From NCBI GenBank assembly GCA_018715745.1, contig DVLA01000020.1:1-64000 (forward strand): a stretch of DNA of 64,000 nt. Reading direction: 5' to 3'. Shown here piece after piece: positions 50,995-59,418 of this stretch; positions within the stretch are counted from its first letter, which is position 1; every line of letters starts with the position of its first letter. The stretch is from Candidatus Coprenecus stercoripullorum (lineage in GTDB: Bacteria > Bacteroidota > Bacteroidia > Bacteroidales > UBA932). Position numbers and translations under genes: made by a program. Under the pieces are notes generated by a model. The model made no database searches. It was not told the DNA's origin and worked only from the letters and a program-made list of their open reading frames with translations.

Positions 50995-53631
50995 ATGAAT
51001 AAGGAACTCCTCATCCTGCACATACTGTTTCTTATGACTGCATTCGGAGCATACGCTCAGGAAATCGGGGGAACAGTAAAGGACAGTGCGACAAGTGCCC
51101 CGATAGAGGGTGCGTTCATCTTTCTGCGCAACCCTTCCGGAGTGCCGGTCGCATACGGATCCAGCGCTGAGGACGGGACTTTCTCCATCAAAGTCCCGGA
51201 CAACAGGACTGCCGACAGCTTAGTATTCGAGGTCAGGATGCTGGGATACTCGCCATTCCGTCTGTTCCCCCCTTTTCCTGAAAATATCGAAGTAAGGCTG
51301 GAGGAAGACCGCACGGAACTGGCCGAAGTCGTAGTTACAGCCAAGCATGTGGAGAAAAAAGGAGATACCGTCACATACTACATCCCGACACTCGTAACCA
51401 CGGACGACAGGAACCTCGGGGACGTCCTCGTCAAGCTGCCGGGCATCAGCGTCGACAAGTCAGGGTACGTGAGAGTTTACGGAGAATCCATCAACAAGTT
51501 CTACATAGAGGGCAGCGACCTCCTGGAACACCGCTACAACATAGCCACCAAGAATCTTGACCCACGTGACATAAAGGAAGTCAAACTCTACGAGAGGCAC
51601 CAGCCCGTAAGGGCCCTTGAAGGGATAGTGGAGAGCGACCGGGCAGCCATCGATATCATCCTGAAGGAAAGTGCCAAGGCCCAGTGGCTGGGTACGCTGC
51701 AGGCCGAAGTCGGCGGAAGCACGCAGAAGCCGTGGGTCCCTTACTCCGCCGGCGGCATGCTTATGAACATCAGCAAGACATTCCAGACAATCAATGTCCT
51801 CAAAACCGACGCAGCGGGCAACACAGTCACATCCGTGCTCAACAACACAGACCTGGCCACGGATCTGAACAACTTCGACTTCCGGTACAGATACACCCCT
51901 TCCGCCTATACCGGTATCATCCACGATACAGCCCCGATTGACGACATCAGAACGAGGTTCAACAACACCTGGGCCGCATCCACAAACAACAAATTCACGG
52001 TAGGCAAGAAAAAGCAGCTGGTCATCGGCGTATCCGGACTGTACGAGGACGAGGTCCTGGACTCCGACAACTCCGTCTCGCGGACATACGACATGGGTGA
52101 CGGCACCGCCATCTCATTCACTGAAAGGAACGCGACGCACAGCAGAACATACGCCGGCTACGGCAACATCAATGCGACGGTCAACACCCGGCAGCTGTAT
52201 CTACGCGAGAACTTTCAGATTGAATTCTCCGGCAGCGACGCCGCCAACAGTCTCGGCGGGACAAGCAGCAGAACTGAAAATGCAGGACTCGAAGGGATGA
52301 ATATCCTGAACTACCTGCGGTTCGTAAAAAGACTGGAAAGAACGGGCTTCGGCCTCGAAATATTCACGCAGTACTCCGAACTCTCGGAAGACTTGGAAAT
52401 AACATCATCCGGGGAAGAAGAGACGGCAATACAGAACATCGACGGAAAGTATTTTTTCAACACGATAAAGTACAATTTCTCCCACTCTCCGGTAAAATGG
52501 CTGACCCTCCGCTCGTACACCAGTCTGGACTACCTTCACCGACGTTTCGTCTCAAAACTGTCCGGACTCACTCTTCCCGGACAACAGCCTGTCCTCGATA
52601 ACGACGTAACGCTGCAATACATCAAACCATACGAAAATCTCTACGTCGAGTTTTCCGTAAAACAGTTCAAAGCCACCGCAGGAGCTGAACTTTGGTATCA
52701 ATACATCAATTATCACACAGACAGCCGGGGCAATGACCATAAACTAGCAGTCAACCCCACCATCAGCATAAAGTACGATTTCGGTCCCCGATTCGGGATA
52801 ATGGCCGAAGCGGCATACAGACTCAGCCCGATAGACGAACAGCAGATATTTACCGGCCTGGTCATGCGTAACTACAAATACCTGACACAGGGCCGTACCG
52901 ACCTGGAACAGCTGCCCGGATACAGTGTCGACGGAGAAATAGACTTCCGGGACCCCATCTCCGGCTGGTACCTCAAAGGCTCGGCCTACTGGAGCGCAGG
53001 CCGCTCATTCGAACTCACCAGATACTTCATCGGAGACGACTACATAGTGAACGTACAGTCCAACGAGGTAAACGACTACTCGATACTCTCCGCCTCGGCA
53101 GAGATCTCCAAAGCCTTCACTTCCTTGGCAGGTAAGATTACCGGCATATTCGATTACACCCGGTATACATCGTCCATCCTCCAGAACAGCATCGTAACAG
53201 ACTACGACTCGGACAGCTACTCCGCCGGACTACGCTACAACGGAGGTCTGGCCTCATGGCTGAGTCTCCAGTATTCGGGGGACTACGTCTACTCCCTGTA
53301 CTACACAGGAGGGAAACGCAACGGAGAAGACAATCACGACATGAGCCATGCTCTCACACTTTCCTTCTTCCCGTTCCGGTCCATGGAGCTGGACCTGACC
53401 GGCGAATACTACTTCAGCCGATTCGGCTCCGATTCACCGGTCTGCTGCTTCTTCCTCGATCTCTCTGCATGGTATTTCGTCAACTCCCGCCTCCAGTTCT
53501 TCATCCACGCCAGGAACCTCCTGGACGAAAGAGAATACGCCTACTCCTACATCGGCCCCCTCGAGGCCATCCGGTACTCCTACCGCATCCGACCCCTGAA
53601 CATCCTACTCGGAGCGCAGATCAAGTTCTGA
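50995..53631 (+). CDS. TonB-dependent receptor-like outer-membrane protein with carboxypeptidase-regulatory N-domain
   Basis: An 878-residue outer-membrane beta-barrel. After a signal peptide (end A-Y-A-Q) comes a CarboxypepD-regulatory-like domain (G-G-T-V-K-D-S-A-T-S-A-P-I-E-G-A). A short plug-like domain follows (N-L-G-D-V-L-V-K-L-P-G-I-S-V, then Y-I-E-G-S-D-L-L-E). The barrel extends to a terminal I-K-F, with the C-terminal aromatic residue expected for BAM recognition. Whether a TonB box is present is unclear. It pairs with the GLPGLI protein. The transported or exported molecule is unknown. Confidence 0.85.
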   Translation: MNKELLILHILFLMTAFGAYAQEIGGTVKDSATSAPIEGAFIFLRNPSGVPVAYGSSAEDGTFSIKVPDNRTADSLVFEVRMLGYSPFRLFPPFPENIEVRLEEDRTELAEVVVTAKHVEKKGDTVTYYIPTLVTTDDRNLGDVLVKLPGISVDKSGYVRVYGESINKFYIEGSDLLEHRYNIATKNLDPRDIKEVKLYERHQPVRALEGIVESDRAAIDIILKESAKAQWLGTLQAEVGGSTQKPWVPYSAGGMLMNISKTFQTINVLKTDAAGNTVTSVLNNTDLATDLNNFDFRYRYTPSAYTGIIHDTAPIDDIRTRFNNTWAASTNNKFTVGKKKQLVIGVSGLYEDEVLDSDNSVSRTYDMGDGTAISFTERNATHSRTYAGYGNINATVNTRQLYLRENFQIEFSGSDAANSLGGTSSRTENAGLEGMNILNYLRFVKRLERTGFGLEIFTQYSELSEDLEITSSGEEETAIQNIDGKYFFNTIKYNFSHSPVKWLTLRSYTSLDYLHRRFVSKLSGLTLPGQQPVLDNDVTLQYIKPYENLYVEFSVKQFKATAGAELWYQYINYHTDSRGNDHKLAVNPTISIKYDFGPRFGIMAEAAYRLSPIDEQQIFTGLVMRNYKYLTQGRTDLEQLPGYSVDGEIDFRDPISGWYLKGSAYWSAGRSFELTRYFIGDDYIVNVQSNEVNDYSILSASAEISKAFTSLAGKITGIFDYTRYTSSILQNSIVTDYDSDSYSAGLRYNGGLASWLSLQYSGDYVYSLYYTGGKRNGEDNHDMSHALTLSFFPFRSMELDLTGEYYFSRFGSDSPVCCFFLDLSAWYFVNSRLQFFIHARNLLDEREYAYSYIGPLEAIRYSYRIRPLNILLGAQIKF

Positions 53632-53634
53632 GCA

Positions 53635-53666
53635 TAAAAAAACACAACCCCGCAAAGAGTTGTGTT
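53635..53666 (-). terminator. Intrinsic terminator of tRNA-Ala
   Basis: A perfect 8-bp stem AACACAAC/GTTGTGTT, oriented on the minus strand, is followed by seven T residues (seen as A residues at 53636-53642 on the plus strand). It lies right after the tRNA and near the receptor gene's stop codon. Confidence 0.8.
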
Positions 53667-53671
53667 CCGAG

Positions 53672-53745
53672 TGGAGCATATCGGACTCGAACCGATTACC
53701 TCGACACTGCCAGTGTCGCGCTCTAGCCAGATGAGCTAATGCCCC
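53672..53745 (-). tRNA. tRNA-Ala (anticodon GGC)
   Basis: On the minus strand the sequence folds as a cloverleaf: acceptor GGGGCAT/ATGCTCC (one G-T pair), D-stem GCTC/GAGC, anticodon stem CGACA/TGTCG with loop CTGGCAG (anticodon GGC, reads GCC alanine codons), T-stem ATCGG/CCGAT with TTCGAGT. No CCA is encoded, as usual in Bacteroidota. A TATCTTTG promoter (53772-53779) and a perfect T-tract terminator flank it. Confidence 0.93.
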
Positions 53746-53771
53746 ATTCCGCACCTTTCCGGGTGCGGCTG

Positions 53772-53779
53772 CAAAGATA
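53772..53779 (-). promoter_or_regulatory. Bacteroidota -7 element TATCTTTG for tRNA-Ala
   Basis: On the minus strand TATCTTTG lies 26 bases ahead of the mature tRNA 5' end. Between them a 7-bp hairpin CCGCACC/GGTGCGG could mark a processing structure. Confidence 0.65.
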
Positions 53780-53842
53780 CAGTAATTTTTCATATTACAA
53801 AAGCCGCAGCCGGATAAGCCGGCCCAATCCGGAGACCGGCCC

Positions 53843-55171
53843 CTAAAGCCAGCCAAAAACCATTATCACGGCAATGACTATCGGTGCGATATAGCGTACG
53901 ATATAGAATATCGTATTGTAAAGCGCCCTGTTCTTCAATGTCCCCCCGTTGGAGAGTTCGTCCACGAATGCCTCCCTCTTCATCTTCCAGCCTACGAAGA
54001 CAACCACCAGCAGGCCGCACATCGGCATAAGGAAGTTGGCGGACACCATGTCGAAAAGGTCGAAAAATGTCCGTCCCAAAATCCTGACATCGGACAGCAC
54101 CCCACCGGAAAGCGCGCATAACGTGCAAAGTACAAGACATACGCCGGAAGAAGCAAGCACGGCCGAACGGCGCTTCATCCTGCATTCCTCAATAAGGAAT
54201 GTTACGAAAACTTCAAGCAGGGATATGGAAGATGTTATGGCGGCTATAAAAAGTACGAAAAAGAAAAGCACGGCCACAATCCCCCCGCCTGCAATCTGGT
54301 CGAAAATATCGGGCAACACTACGAAAAGCAGGCCCGGCCCCTCGCTTGGGGATATGCCGAAAGCAAATACGGCAGGCATTATGGCCAGACCGGCCAGAAT
54401 TGCAAAAAACGTATCCGAGATTGCCGTCAACGACGACATTTTTACAATTTTCTCGTTTTTCTTGACATAAGAGCCGTATGTAAGGATAGTCGCACAACCT
54501 ATGCTCAGGGAAAAGAACGCCTGTCCCAGGGCATCAAGAAAAGTATTGGCCGTCACCTTGGAAAAATCGGGATTGAAAAGGAAATCCAGGCCGGCCCCCG
54601 AGCCCGGCAGGGTTACCGAACGTACGGCGATGATAATAATGGTAAGGAACAGCAGCGGCATCATTATCTTGGTATAGCGTTCTATGCCGTCCTTTATCCC
54701 TGCAAGCAGGACAAGGGCCGTAAGTGCAAGGAAAATGTATGTATACAGCAATGTCCTGCCCGGAGACGACACGGCTGCCGCAAAGAATCCTTCGGATGAG
54801 CCCCGGTCCGGAAGGCTGAAAGTCACCGAATGCACCAGATAGTCTATGGTCCAGCCCCCTACAACACAATAAAACGAGATGAGGGCTACAGATGCAAGGA
54901 CACCGAGTATTCCGATTATTCCCCAACGGCCTTTCGGAGAAAGGACCTTGAAAGCCCTGACCGCATTGGTCTGGGCACGGCGTCCGACAACAAACTCGGA
55001 CATCATTATGGGAAGGCACAACAGGAAAACAAGCACAAGGTAAATAATAATAAACGCAGCCCCCCCGTTCGTCCCCATAAGGTAAGGGAAGCGCCACAGG
55101 TTTCCCAGCCCGATAGCTGAGCCGGCCATGGCGACAAGCACCCCGAAAGATGTGTTGAAATTGTCTCTCAT
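53843..55171 (-). CDS. Sodium-dependent transporter (NSS/SNF family)
   Basis: A 442-residue, eleven-to-twelve-segment LeuT-fold symporter. The N-terminal signature G-S-A-I-G-L-G-N-L-W-R-F-P-Y-L is the NSS TM1 sodium and substrate site (G-x-A-V-G-L-G-N-x-W-R-F-P). It imports an amino acid or amine with sodium; the substrate is unknown. The start overlaps the upstream folA stop by four bases, so they are co-transcribed. Confidence 0.93.
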   Translation of the reverse strand: MRDNFNTSFGVLVAMAGSAIGLGNLWRFPYLMGTNGGAAFIIIYLVLVFLLCLPIMMSEFVVGRRAQTNAVRAFKVLSPKGRWGIIGILGVLASVALISFYCVVGGWTIDYLVHSVTFSLPDRGSSEGFFAAAVSSPGRTLLYTYIFLALTALVLLAGIKDGIERYTKIMMPLLFLTIIIIAVRSVTLPGSGAGLDFLFNPDFSKVTANTFLDALGQAFFSLSIGCATILTYGSYVKKNEKIVKMSSLTAISDTFFAILAGLAIMPAVFAFGISPSEGPGLLFVVLPDIFDQIAGGGIVAVLFFFVLFIAAITSSISLLEVFVTFLIEECRMKRRSAVLASSGVCLVLCTLCALSGGVLSDVRILGRTFFDLFDMVSANFLMPMCGLLVVVFVGWKMKREAFVDELSNGGTLKNRALYNTIFYIVRYIAPIVIAVIMVFGWL

Positions 55172-55662
55172 AGTCTTTTATATGTTACAAATGAATACTC
55201 TACGCCCGATTTCCCGTCATACATGTTCTCCGAGCGGCTGTCCTCCTCCCACAGTCCGGGGTCAATCGCCGGGAAAAATACGTCGGCATCTTCCACATTT
55301 GCATGGACCTCCGTAATATACAATTTGTCGGCGTACTGCATGGCAGCCTTGTACAGCCTGCCTCCGCCTATTACGAATACTTCTTCCGTATCCGGGCGGG
55401 AAATCTCCATGGCAGCCTCCAGCGAAGAGCAGAACTCTACCCCGTCACGCAGGCCGGAAGCCTGCCTCGTGCTGACCACTATGTTTCTCCTGCCCGGCAA
55501 AGGCCGGCAGCCAAGAGAAAGAAAAGTATTATAACCCATAATTACAGGATGTCCTGAAGTGGTTTTCTTGAAATATTTCAGATCTTCGGATATATGCCAC
55601 GGCATATCGTTGTCCTTGCCTATCGCCCCGTTTCCGGAAACAGCCGCTATTATGGAAACCAT
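55168..55662 (-). CDS. folA: Dihydrofolate reductase
   Basis: A 164-residue enzyme that reduces dihydrofolate with NADPH. It shows I-A-A-V-S-G-N-G-A-I-G, the substrate helix D-M-P-W-H-I-S-E-D-L-K-Y-F-K, the N-T-F-L-S motif and the cofactor site E-V-F-V-I-G-G-G-R-L-Y. No thymidylate synthase gene adjoins it. It overlaps the sodium symporter start by four bases. Confidence 0.96.
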   Translation of the reverse strand: MVSIIAAVSGNGAIGKDNDMPWHISEDLKYFKKTTSGHPVIMGYNTFLSLGCRPLPGRRNIVVSTRQASGLRDGVEFCSSLEAAMEISRPDTEEVFVIGGGRLYKAAMQYADKLYITEVHANVEDADVFFPAIDPGLWEEDSRSENMYDGKSGVEYSFVTYKRL

Positions 55663-55692
55663 CTGTCTGTGATTATTAATTTAAGTTTACTG

Positions 55693-56670
55693 TCAACGCC
55701 ATTCTTTTCTTTTGCTGTCCTCCGCACAGGCATGAGGCCGGACGGCATTGAGAAAACGCCCGTTGAGGACTGTCTCATATTTGCGCAGGTACGCCTCGGC
55801 CATAACTTTGGAATTGAACCTGTCCCGCGCATATTCATGACAGGTTTCCGGCCTGAACCGCCGCCCGTCCCGCAGAAATCCGACCATCTCGTCCTTGCTC
55901 CTGGTAAGGAAACCCACCTCCGGAATCACCAGTTCCGGCAGGGAACCGTAGGGAGTCCCGAATACCGGAGCGCCGAAATAAAGGCTCTCGATTATGGCAA
56001 GCCCGAAAGGCTCGTCCCATCTTGCCGGGAATACAAGCCCTTTCGAATGCCGGAGATAATGCTCCTTTTCCTCTCCCCCTACCATGCCTCTGAAACGCGC
56101 CTTGGGCGTAAGGGTCAGACGCAATCCCATTTTCAAATTAAAACGGCTGCCGCCCAATACGTACAGTCTCTCGCCTGGCAGAGCCCTGACCACATCGATA
56201 GCCCCTTTCACATTCTTCACGCGCCAGGCCGCCTTCCCCAGAAAATGATACCACATGCGGGACGCATTCAGATCGGCCTTGCCGTAACCGTTCCAGTCAA
56301 GGCCGTTGTACACGAACGAAGAGCTGCCGTATCTGCGGGCATGGTCGGATGATACGAATACCGCATTCCGGTCAAGTTCGCCTTTAAGGAAATTCCCGTG
56401 ATAAGTCACGATATAAGGTTTTCCGACATTTTCCGGCACCTTATCGTTAAAATGTACTATATCCGTATCTTCCGGTACCTGCGAGGCAACGGTTCTGGAA
56501 GGGTCAAAGACAATCACCCGCGCAAAATCGCAAAAAGACCCCTGCCTGGCAAGAAAACGGACATCGTGCCCCATTCCGGCAAGTTCCCTGGCCAGGGACC
56601 ACATCACTCTCTGCGTTCCGCCATAGGCCGTAACAGGTATCACCGAATCTATAAATATCAATATATTCAT
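55693..56670 (-). CDS. Glycosyltransferase family 4-type protein
   Basis: A 325-residue GT-B glycosyltransferase. It starts M-N-I-L-I-F-I-D-S-V-I-P-V-T-A-Y-G-G-T-Q, the usual first strand and GG-T-x-R loop. The donor-binding region is V-F-P-A-R-W-D-E-P-F-G-L-A-I-I-E-S-L, the GT4 E-x7-E loop. The track's start at 56880 would add an implausible 70-residue leader; ATG 56670 follows two -7 elements. Acceptor unknown. It is divergent from the exporter operon and shares its 36-bp dyad region. Confidence 0.87.
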   Translation of the reverse strand: MNILIFIDSVIPVTAYGGTQRVMWSLARELAGMGHDVRFLARQGSFCDFARVIVFDPSRTVASQVPEDTDIVHFNDKVPENVGKPYIVTYHGNFLKGELDRNAVFVSSDHARRYGSSSFVYNGLDWNGYGKADLNASRMWYHFLGKAAWRVKNVKGAIDVVRALPGERLYVLGGSRFNLKMGLRLTLTPKARFRGMVGGEEKEHYLRHSKGLVFPARWDEPFGLAIIESLYFGAPVFGTPYGSLPELVIPEVGFLTRSKDEMVGFLRDGRRFRPETCHEYARDRFNSKVMAEAYLRKYETVLNGRFLNAVRPHACAEDSKRKEWR

Positions 56671-56690
56671 CCGAGAGCTCTCTTGTCTTA

Positions 56691-56698
56691 CAAAAATA
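56691..56698 (-). promoter_or_regulatory. Bacteroidota -7 element TATTTTTG, proximal, for the glycosyltransferase
   Basis: On the minus strand TATTTTTG lies 20 bases ahead of ATG 56670. A second copy is at 56719-56726. Confidence 0.5.
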
Positions 56699-56718
56699 AC
56701 ATTTACTGCAAACAGTAA

Positions 56719-56726
56719 CAAAAATA
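56719..56726 (-). promoter_or_regulatory. Bacteroidota -7 element TATTTTTG, distal, abutting the dyad
   Basis: This second TATTTTTG directly adjoins the left end of the 36-bp dyad (56727-56762), so a protein bound at the dyad would contact RNA polymerase at this promoter. Confidence 0.45.
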
Positions 56727-56762
56727 GTGTCCGCCTGCGGACAATTGTCCGCAAACGGACAC
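56727..56762. promoter_or_regulatory. 36-bp dyad with 18-bp perfect palindrome core, candidate NtrC-type enhancer
   Basis: The sequence is symmetric about 56744/56745. The core TGCGGACAATTGTCCGCA is a perfect palindrome, flanked by GTGTCCG and CGGACAC with only two mismatched pairs. It is 64 bp upstream of the -24 GG of the sigma54 promoter at 56807, a normal distance for an enhancer-binding site. The regulator encoded at the end of the operon is the obvious candidate to bind it. Inferred, not shown. Confidence 0.65.
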
Positions 56763-56806
56763 ATGTTTTTACACATAAACACATGATAATCAAATAAAAT
56801 GAACTC

Positions 56807-56822
56807 AGGCACAAGGTTTGCC
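56807..56822 (+). promoter_or_regulatory. Sigma54 (-24/-12) promoter of the exporter operon
   Basis: AGGCACA-AGGT-TTGCC fits the consensus TGGCACG-N4-TTGCW with exact spacing: GG at 56808-56809 and GC at 56820-56821 are 12 bases apart. The start codon at 56862 would follow a leader of about 30 bases. No TAnnTTTG element lies in the same place. Confidence 0.75.
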
Positions 56823-56861
56823 GGAGCGTTGCACGATTAATAACGGACAACCTTGAAGAAG

Positions 56862-58112
56862 ATGGACAGAGCCTTGACATCCAAAGAAAAAGCCGGAAGG
56901 AAACTCAGGAAAATCCTGGGATGGGCTGCCCCCTGTGCAGGAATGCTTGCAGCATTGGTCACAGTACTGCTGCTTATAAAGCCATCCGTAAGATGGGACA
57001 GAATCAAAACCGGAACAGTTTCGGAAGGGGACATAGATTTCTCGGTATTCGCCTCCGGGCATATCGCCCCGGGACATCAGGAAACCATAAACTCCCCCAT
57101 CGAGTCACGCATACTGGAAGTTTTCAGGAAGGCCGGGGACATAGTGGAAAAGGGAGACCCCATTGTGCGTCTTGACCTTTCTGAAATACAGACAGAATAT
57201 CTTAACATGGAAGACGAGGCCAGGATGAAGGAACTGGAACTGGAAAAACTCAGGATAACGAACAGCAACAGCCTGGACGAGCTTCAAATGCAGATAGACG
57301 TAGACCGCATGGAACTCGAGAAGCTTGCTGCCGCCCTGGAAAATGAGATTTACCTCGATTCTATCGGGGCCGGAACGCCCGACAAGGTAAGGGAGGCCCG
57401 TCTTGCCCACACGGTAGCCGGCATAAAGCTGGACAACAACCTCCGGAAGATTGAGAATGAAAAACGCCTTGCCAAAGCCGACGAGAACATAAAAGACCTG
57501 GACCTGAAAATCTTCCGCAAGAAGATGGAATATGAGCGCAAATTGCTGGAAGAGTCGAGAATCCTCGCTCCGTGGCCAGCTACCGTGGTAGCCGTAAATA
57601 ATGAAATAGGTGCGCGGGTCTCGCAGACAGACATGGTCGTGACTTTGGCTGATCTCAGCAGGTTCAAGGTAGAAGGCCGGATAGGGGACAGGCAGAGCGA
57701 CAGAATAGGCCTCGGAATGGAAGTTGCCGTAATCGCCGGAGGGGACACCATCGGAGGAAGGGTGTCGGGGCTTTCGCCGGTCTCGTCCGAAGGAACTATA
57801 CCATTTACCGTACAGCTCGACAACGAAAGGAATCCGGCCTTGCGCTCGGGCCTGAGATGCGAAATCTATATTATATACGCATACGAAAAAAACGTACTAC
57901 GCCTGCCGAACGGGAACTACTATAAGGGTCCCGGAAAATACTGGCTTTTCGTAAAAGAAGGGAATGTGGCAAAAAGAAGGGAAATAACGCTCGGAGAGGC
58001 CAATTTCGATTACGTGGAAGTCATCTCGGGAATCGAGGGCGGTGATGAAGTGATACTCGAAAATACAGACAGATACAGAAAACTTGATAAAATTAAAATA
58101 AAGAAAACATGA
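56862..58112 (+). CDS. HlyD/RND-type periplasmic adaptor subunit of a tripartite exporter
   Basis: A 416-residue membrane-fusion protein. Near the N-terminus is an anchor segment (C-A-G-M-L-A-A-L-V-T-V-L-L-L-I), then a lipoyl-like half (S-G-H-I-A-P-G-H-Q-E-T), a long coiled-coil hairpin (~residues 95-225) and the second lipoyl half (A-P-W-P-A-T-V-V-A-V-N), followed by beta-barrel and membrane-proximal domains. It links the inner-membrane ABC transporter to the TolC-type channel. It starts at ATG 56862 (the track uses a TTG nine bases earlier) behind the sigma54 promoter and overlaps the first permease by four bases. Confidence 0.9.
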   Translation: MDRALTSKEKAGRKLRKILGWAAPCAGMLAALVTVLLLIKPSVRWDRIKTGTVSEGDIDFSVFASGHIAPGHQETINSPIESRILEVFRKAGDIVEKGDPIVRLDLSEIQTEYLNMEDEARMKELELEKLRITNSNSLDELQMQIDVDRMELEKLAAALENEIYLDSIGAGTPDKVREARLAHTVAGIKLDNNLRKIENEKRLAKADENIKDLDLKIFRKKMEYERKLLEESRILAPWPATVVAVNNEIGARVSQTDMVVTLADLSRFKVEGRIGDRQSDRIGLGMEVAVIAGGDTIGGRVSGLSPVSSEGTIPFTVQLDNERNPALRSGLRCEIYIIYAYEKNVLRLPNGNYYKGPGKYWLFVKEGNVAKRREITLGEANFDYVEVISGIEGGDEVILENTDRYRKLDKIKIKKT

Positions 58113-59413
58113 ACGCAGGTTTCTACTTCAAGCAGGCATGGTACAACATACGTACCGACAAGACCTACAGTGCGGTATTCATTCTGGGCACATCCATGTC
58201 CGTCGCACTCATAATGGCCTTCCTGTCAATTGCGTCCCTGAAGTTCGCAAACACGTATCCCGAAAGGCACAGGGACAGAACCATGACCGTAAACCACGCC
58301 AGACTGACTGTCGGCAACGGGAATATGGAGTCGACCATCTCCCCGAAATTCGTCGAAACTTTTATCGAAGGCATCCCGGGGATAGAAGAAATATCCACAG
58401 TCTATTCGGGCCTGTTCATCACTTCCCTGAGCTTTACTACGGAAGACGGGGAACTGGCTTTCAAGGCATCGCCCCTGTTCGTGGATACGGACTTCTGGAA
58501 AGTATTCGACTTCCAGACTGTAGAGGGAAGGCTGTTTACTGAAAACGGGACCTCCCCGTCCGCACCGGAAATAGTGATATCGAAAAGCACTGCCATGAGA
58601 GTATTCAACCGGACTGATGTCATAGGGGAAATTATTTTCCTAAGACGCACCCCGATGAAGATATGCGGCGTAGTCAGGGACGTACCGGTAACGGCAGGGT
58701 CCACATGTGCAGATATATATATACCAATAAGCGTGGCCGAGTCATGGCCGGAAGAATCGTTTTTCGATGAGAATCCCGGGGGGATTTTCGGCGATCACAT
58801 GGCCTACATTCTGGCAAAAGACAGAAAATATCTGAATTCCATCAAGGAAGAAGTCAATGCGAGAGTTCAGAGGTACAATGAAAGCAATCCTGACAAGTAT
58901 GTCCTCGACTGCTACGGAGCGCCGTTTACGACACTCGAACTGTTCCTGTACGATACTGGGAACGATTCCGGGGACTTGGCTGTCATTTCATTATGTTCCA
59001 TACTGTTAATCATGGCAATTCCGCTGTTCAACCTTTCCGGAATGGTCACTTCGAGAATCGAAAACAGATTCGAAGAGTTCGGCCTTAGAAAATCGTTCGG
59101 TGCAAGGCCAGGCAACATCCTGTGGCAGGTAATATGGGAAAACCTGCTTATGACCTCGGCAGGGGGGATTATCGGAGTAATAGGCTCATTCCTTATCATA
59201 ACGGCATTATCCCCGAGGCTTAACGGGATTTTGGGAAACTTTTTCGCTGTCAATCCCATATCCGAAACCATGCCTTTAAGGGAACTAATACGCACTGATC
59301 TCATACTGCCGCTTATAGCACTGATTCTTACCCTCAATATATTTTCAGCCATAATACCTGCCAGAAAAGCTATCCGCAGACCGATAGCGGAATCCCTGGC
59401 CCAAAAACAGTAA
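58109..59413 (+). CDS. FtsX/MacB-type ABC permease, first copy
   Basis: A 434-residue permease with one N-terminal membrane helix (S-A-V-F-I-L-G-T-S-M-S-V-A-L-I-M-A-F), a large periplasmic MacB-PCD-like domain, and three C-terminal helices around residues 290-425. The cytoplasmic coupling segment F-E-E-F-G-L-R-K-S-F-G-A-R-P-G matches the MacB/FtsX pattern. It pairs with the second permease and the ATPase. Overlap with the adaptor gene by four bases implies coupled translation. Probable substrates are peptides or drugs. Confidence 0.87.
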   Translation: MNAGFYFKQAWYNIRTDKTYSAVFILGTSMSVALIMAFLSIASLKFANTYPERHRDRTMTVNHARLTVGNGNMESTISPKFVETFIEGIPGIEEISTVYSGLFITSLSFTTEDGELAFKASPLFVDTDFWKVFDFQTVEGRLFTENGTSPSAPEIVISKSTAMRVFNRTDVIGEIIFLRRTPMKICGVVRDVPVTAGSTCADIYIPISVAESWPEESFFDENPGGIFGDHMAYILAKDRKYLNSIKEEVNARVQRYNESNPDKYVLDCYGAPFTTLELFLYDTGNDSGDLAVISLCSILLIMAIPLFNLSGMVTSRIENRFEEFGLRKSFGARPGNILWQVIWENLLMTSAGGIIGVIGSFLIITALSPRLNGILGNFFAVNPISETMPLRELIRTDLILPLIALILTLNIFSAIIPARKAIRRPIAESLAQKQ

Positions 59414-59418
59414 CAGCC

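Noticed and set aside
53672-53745. tRNA-Ala as attachment site of an integrated element covering 42-53 kb
   Set aside because: No integrase gene and no second copy of the tRNA 3' end was seen in the window; the region contains ordinary Bacteroidota families.
55594-56352. 252-residue plus-strand ORF
   Set aside because: It is antisense to folA and the glycosyltransferase and encodes no recognisable protein.
56671-56880. 70-residue N-terminal extension of the second glycosyltransferase
   Set aside because: It crosses the regulatory dyad and two promoter elements and is hydrophobic/basic in a way unlike the family; ATG 56670 begins the first GT4 strand.
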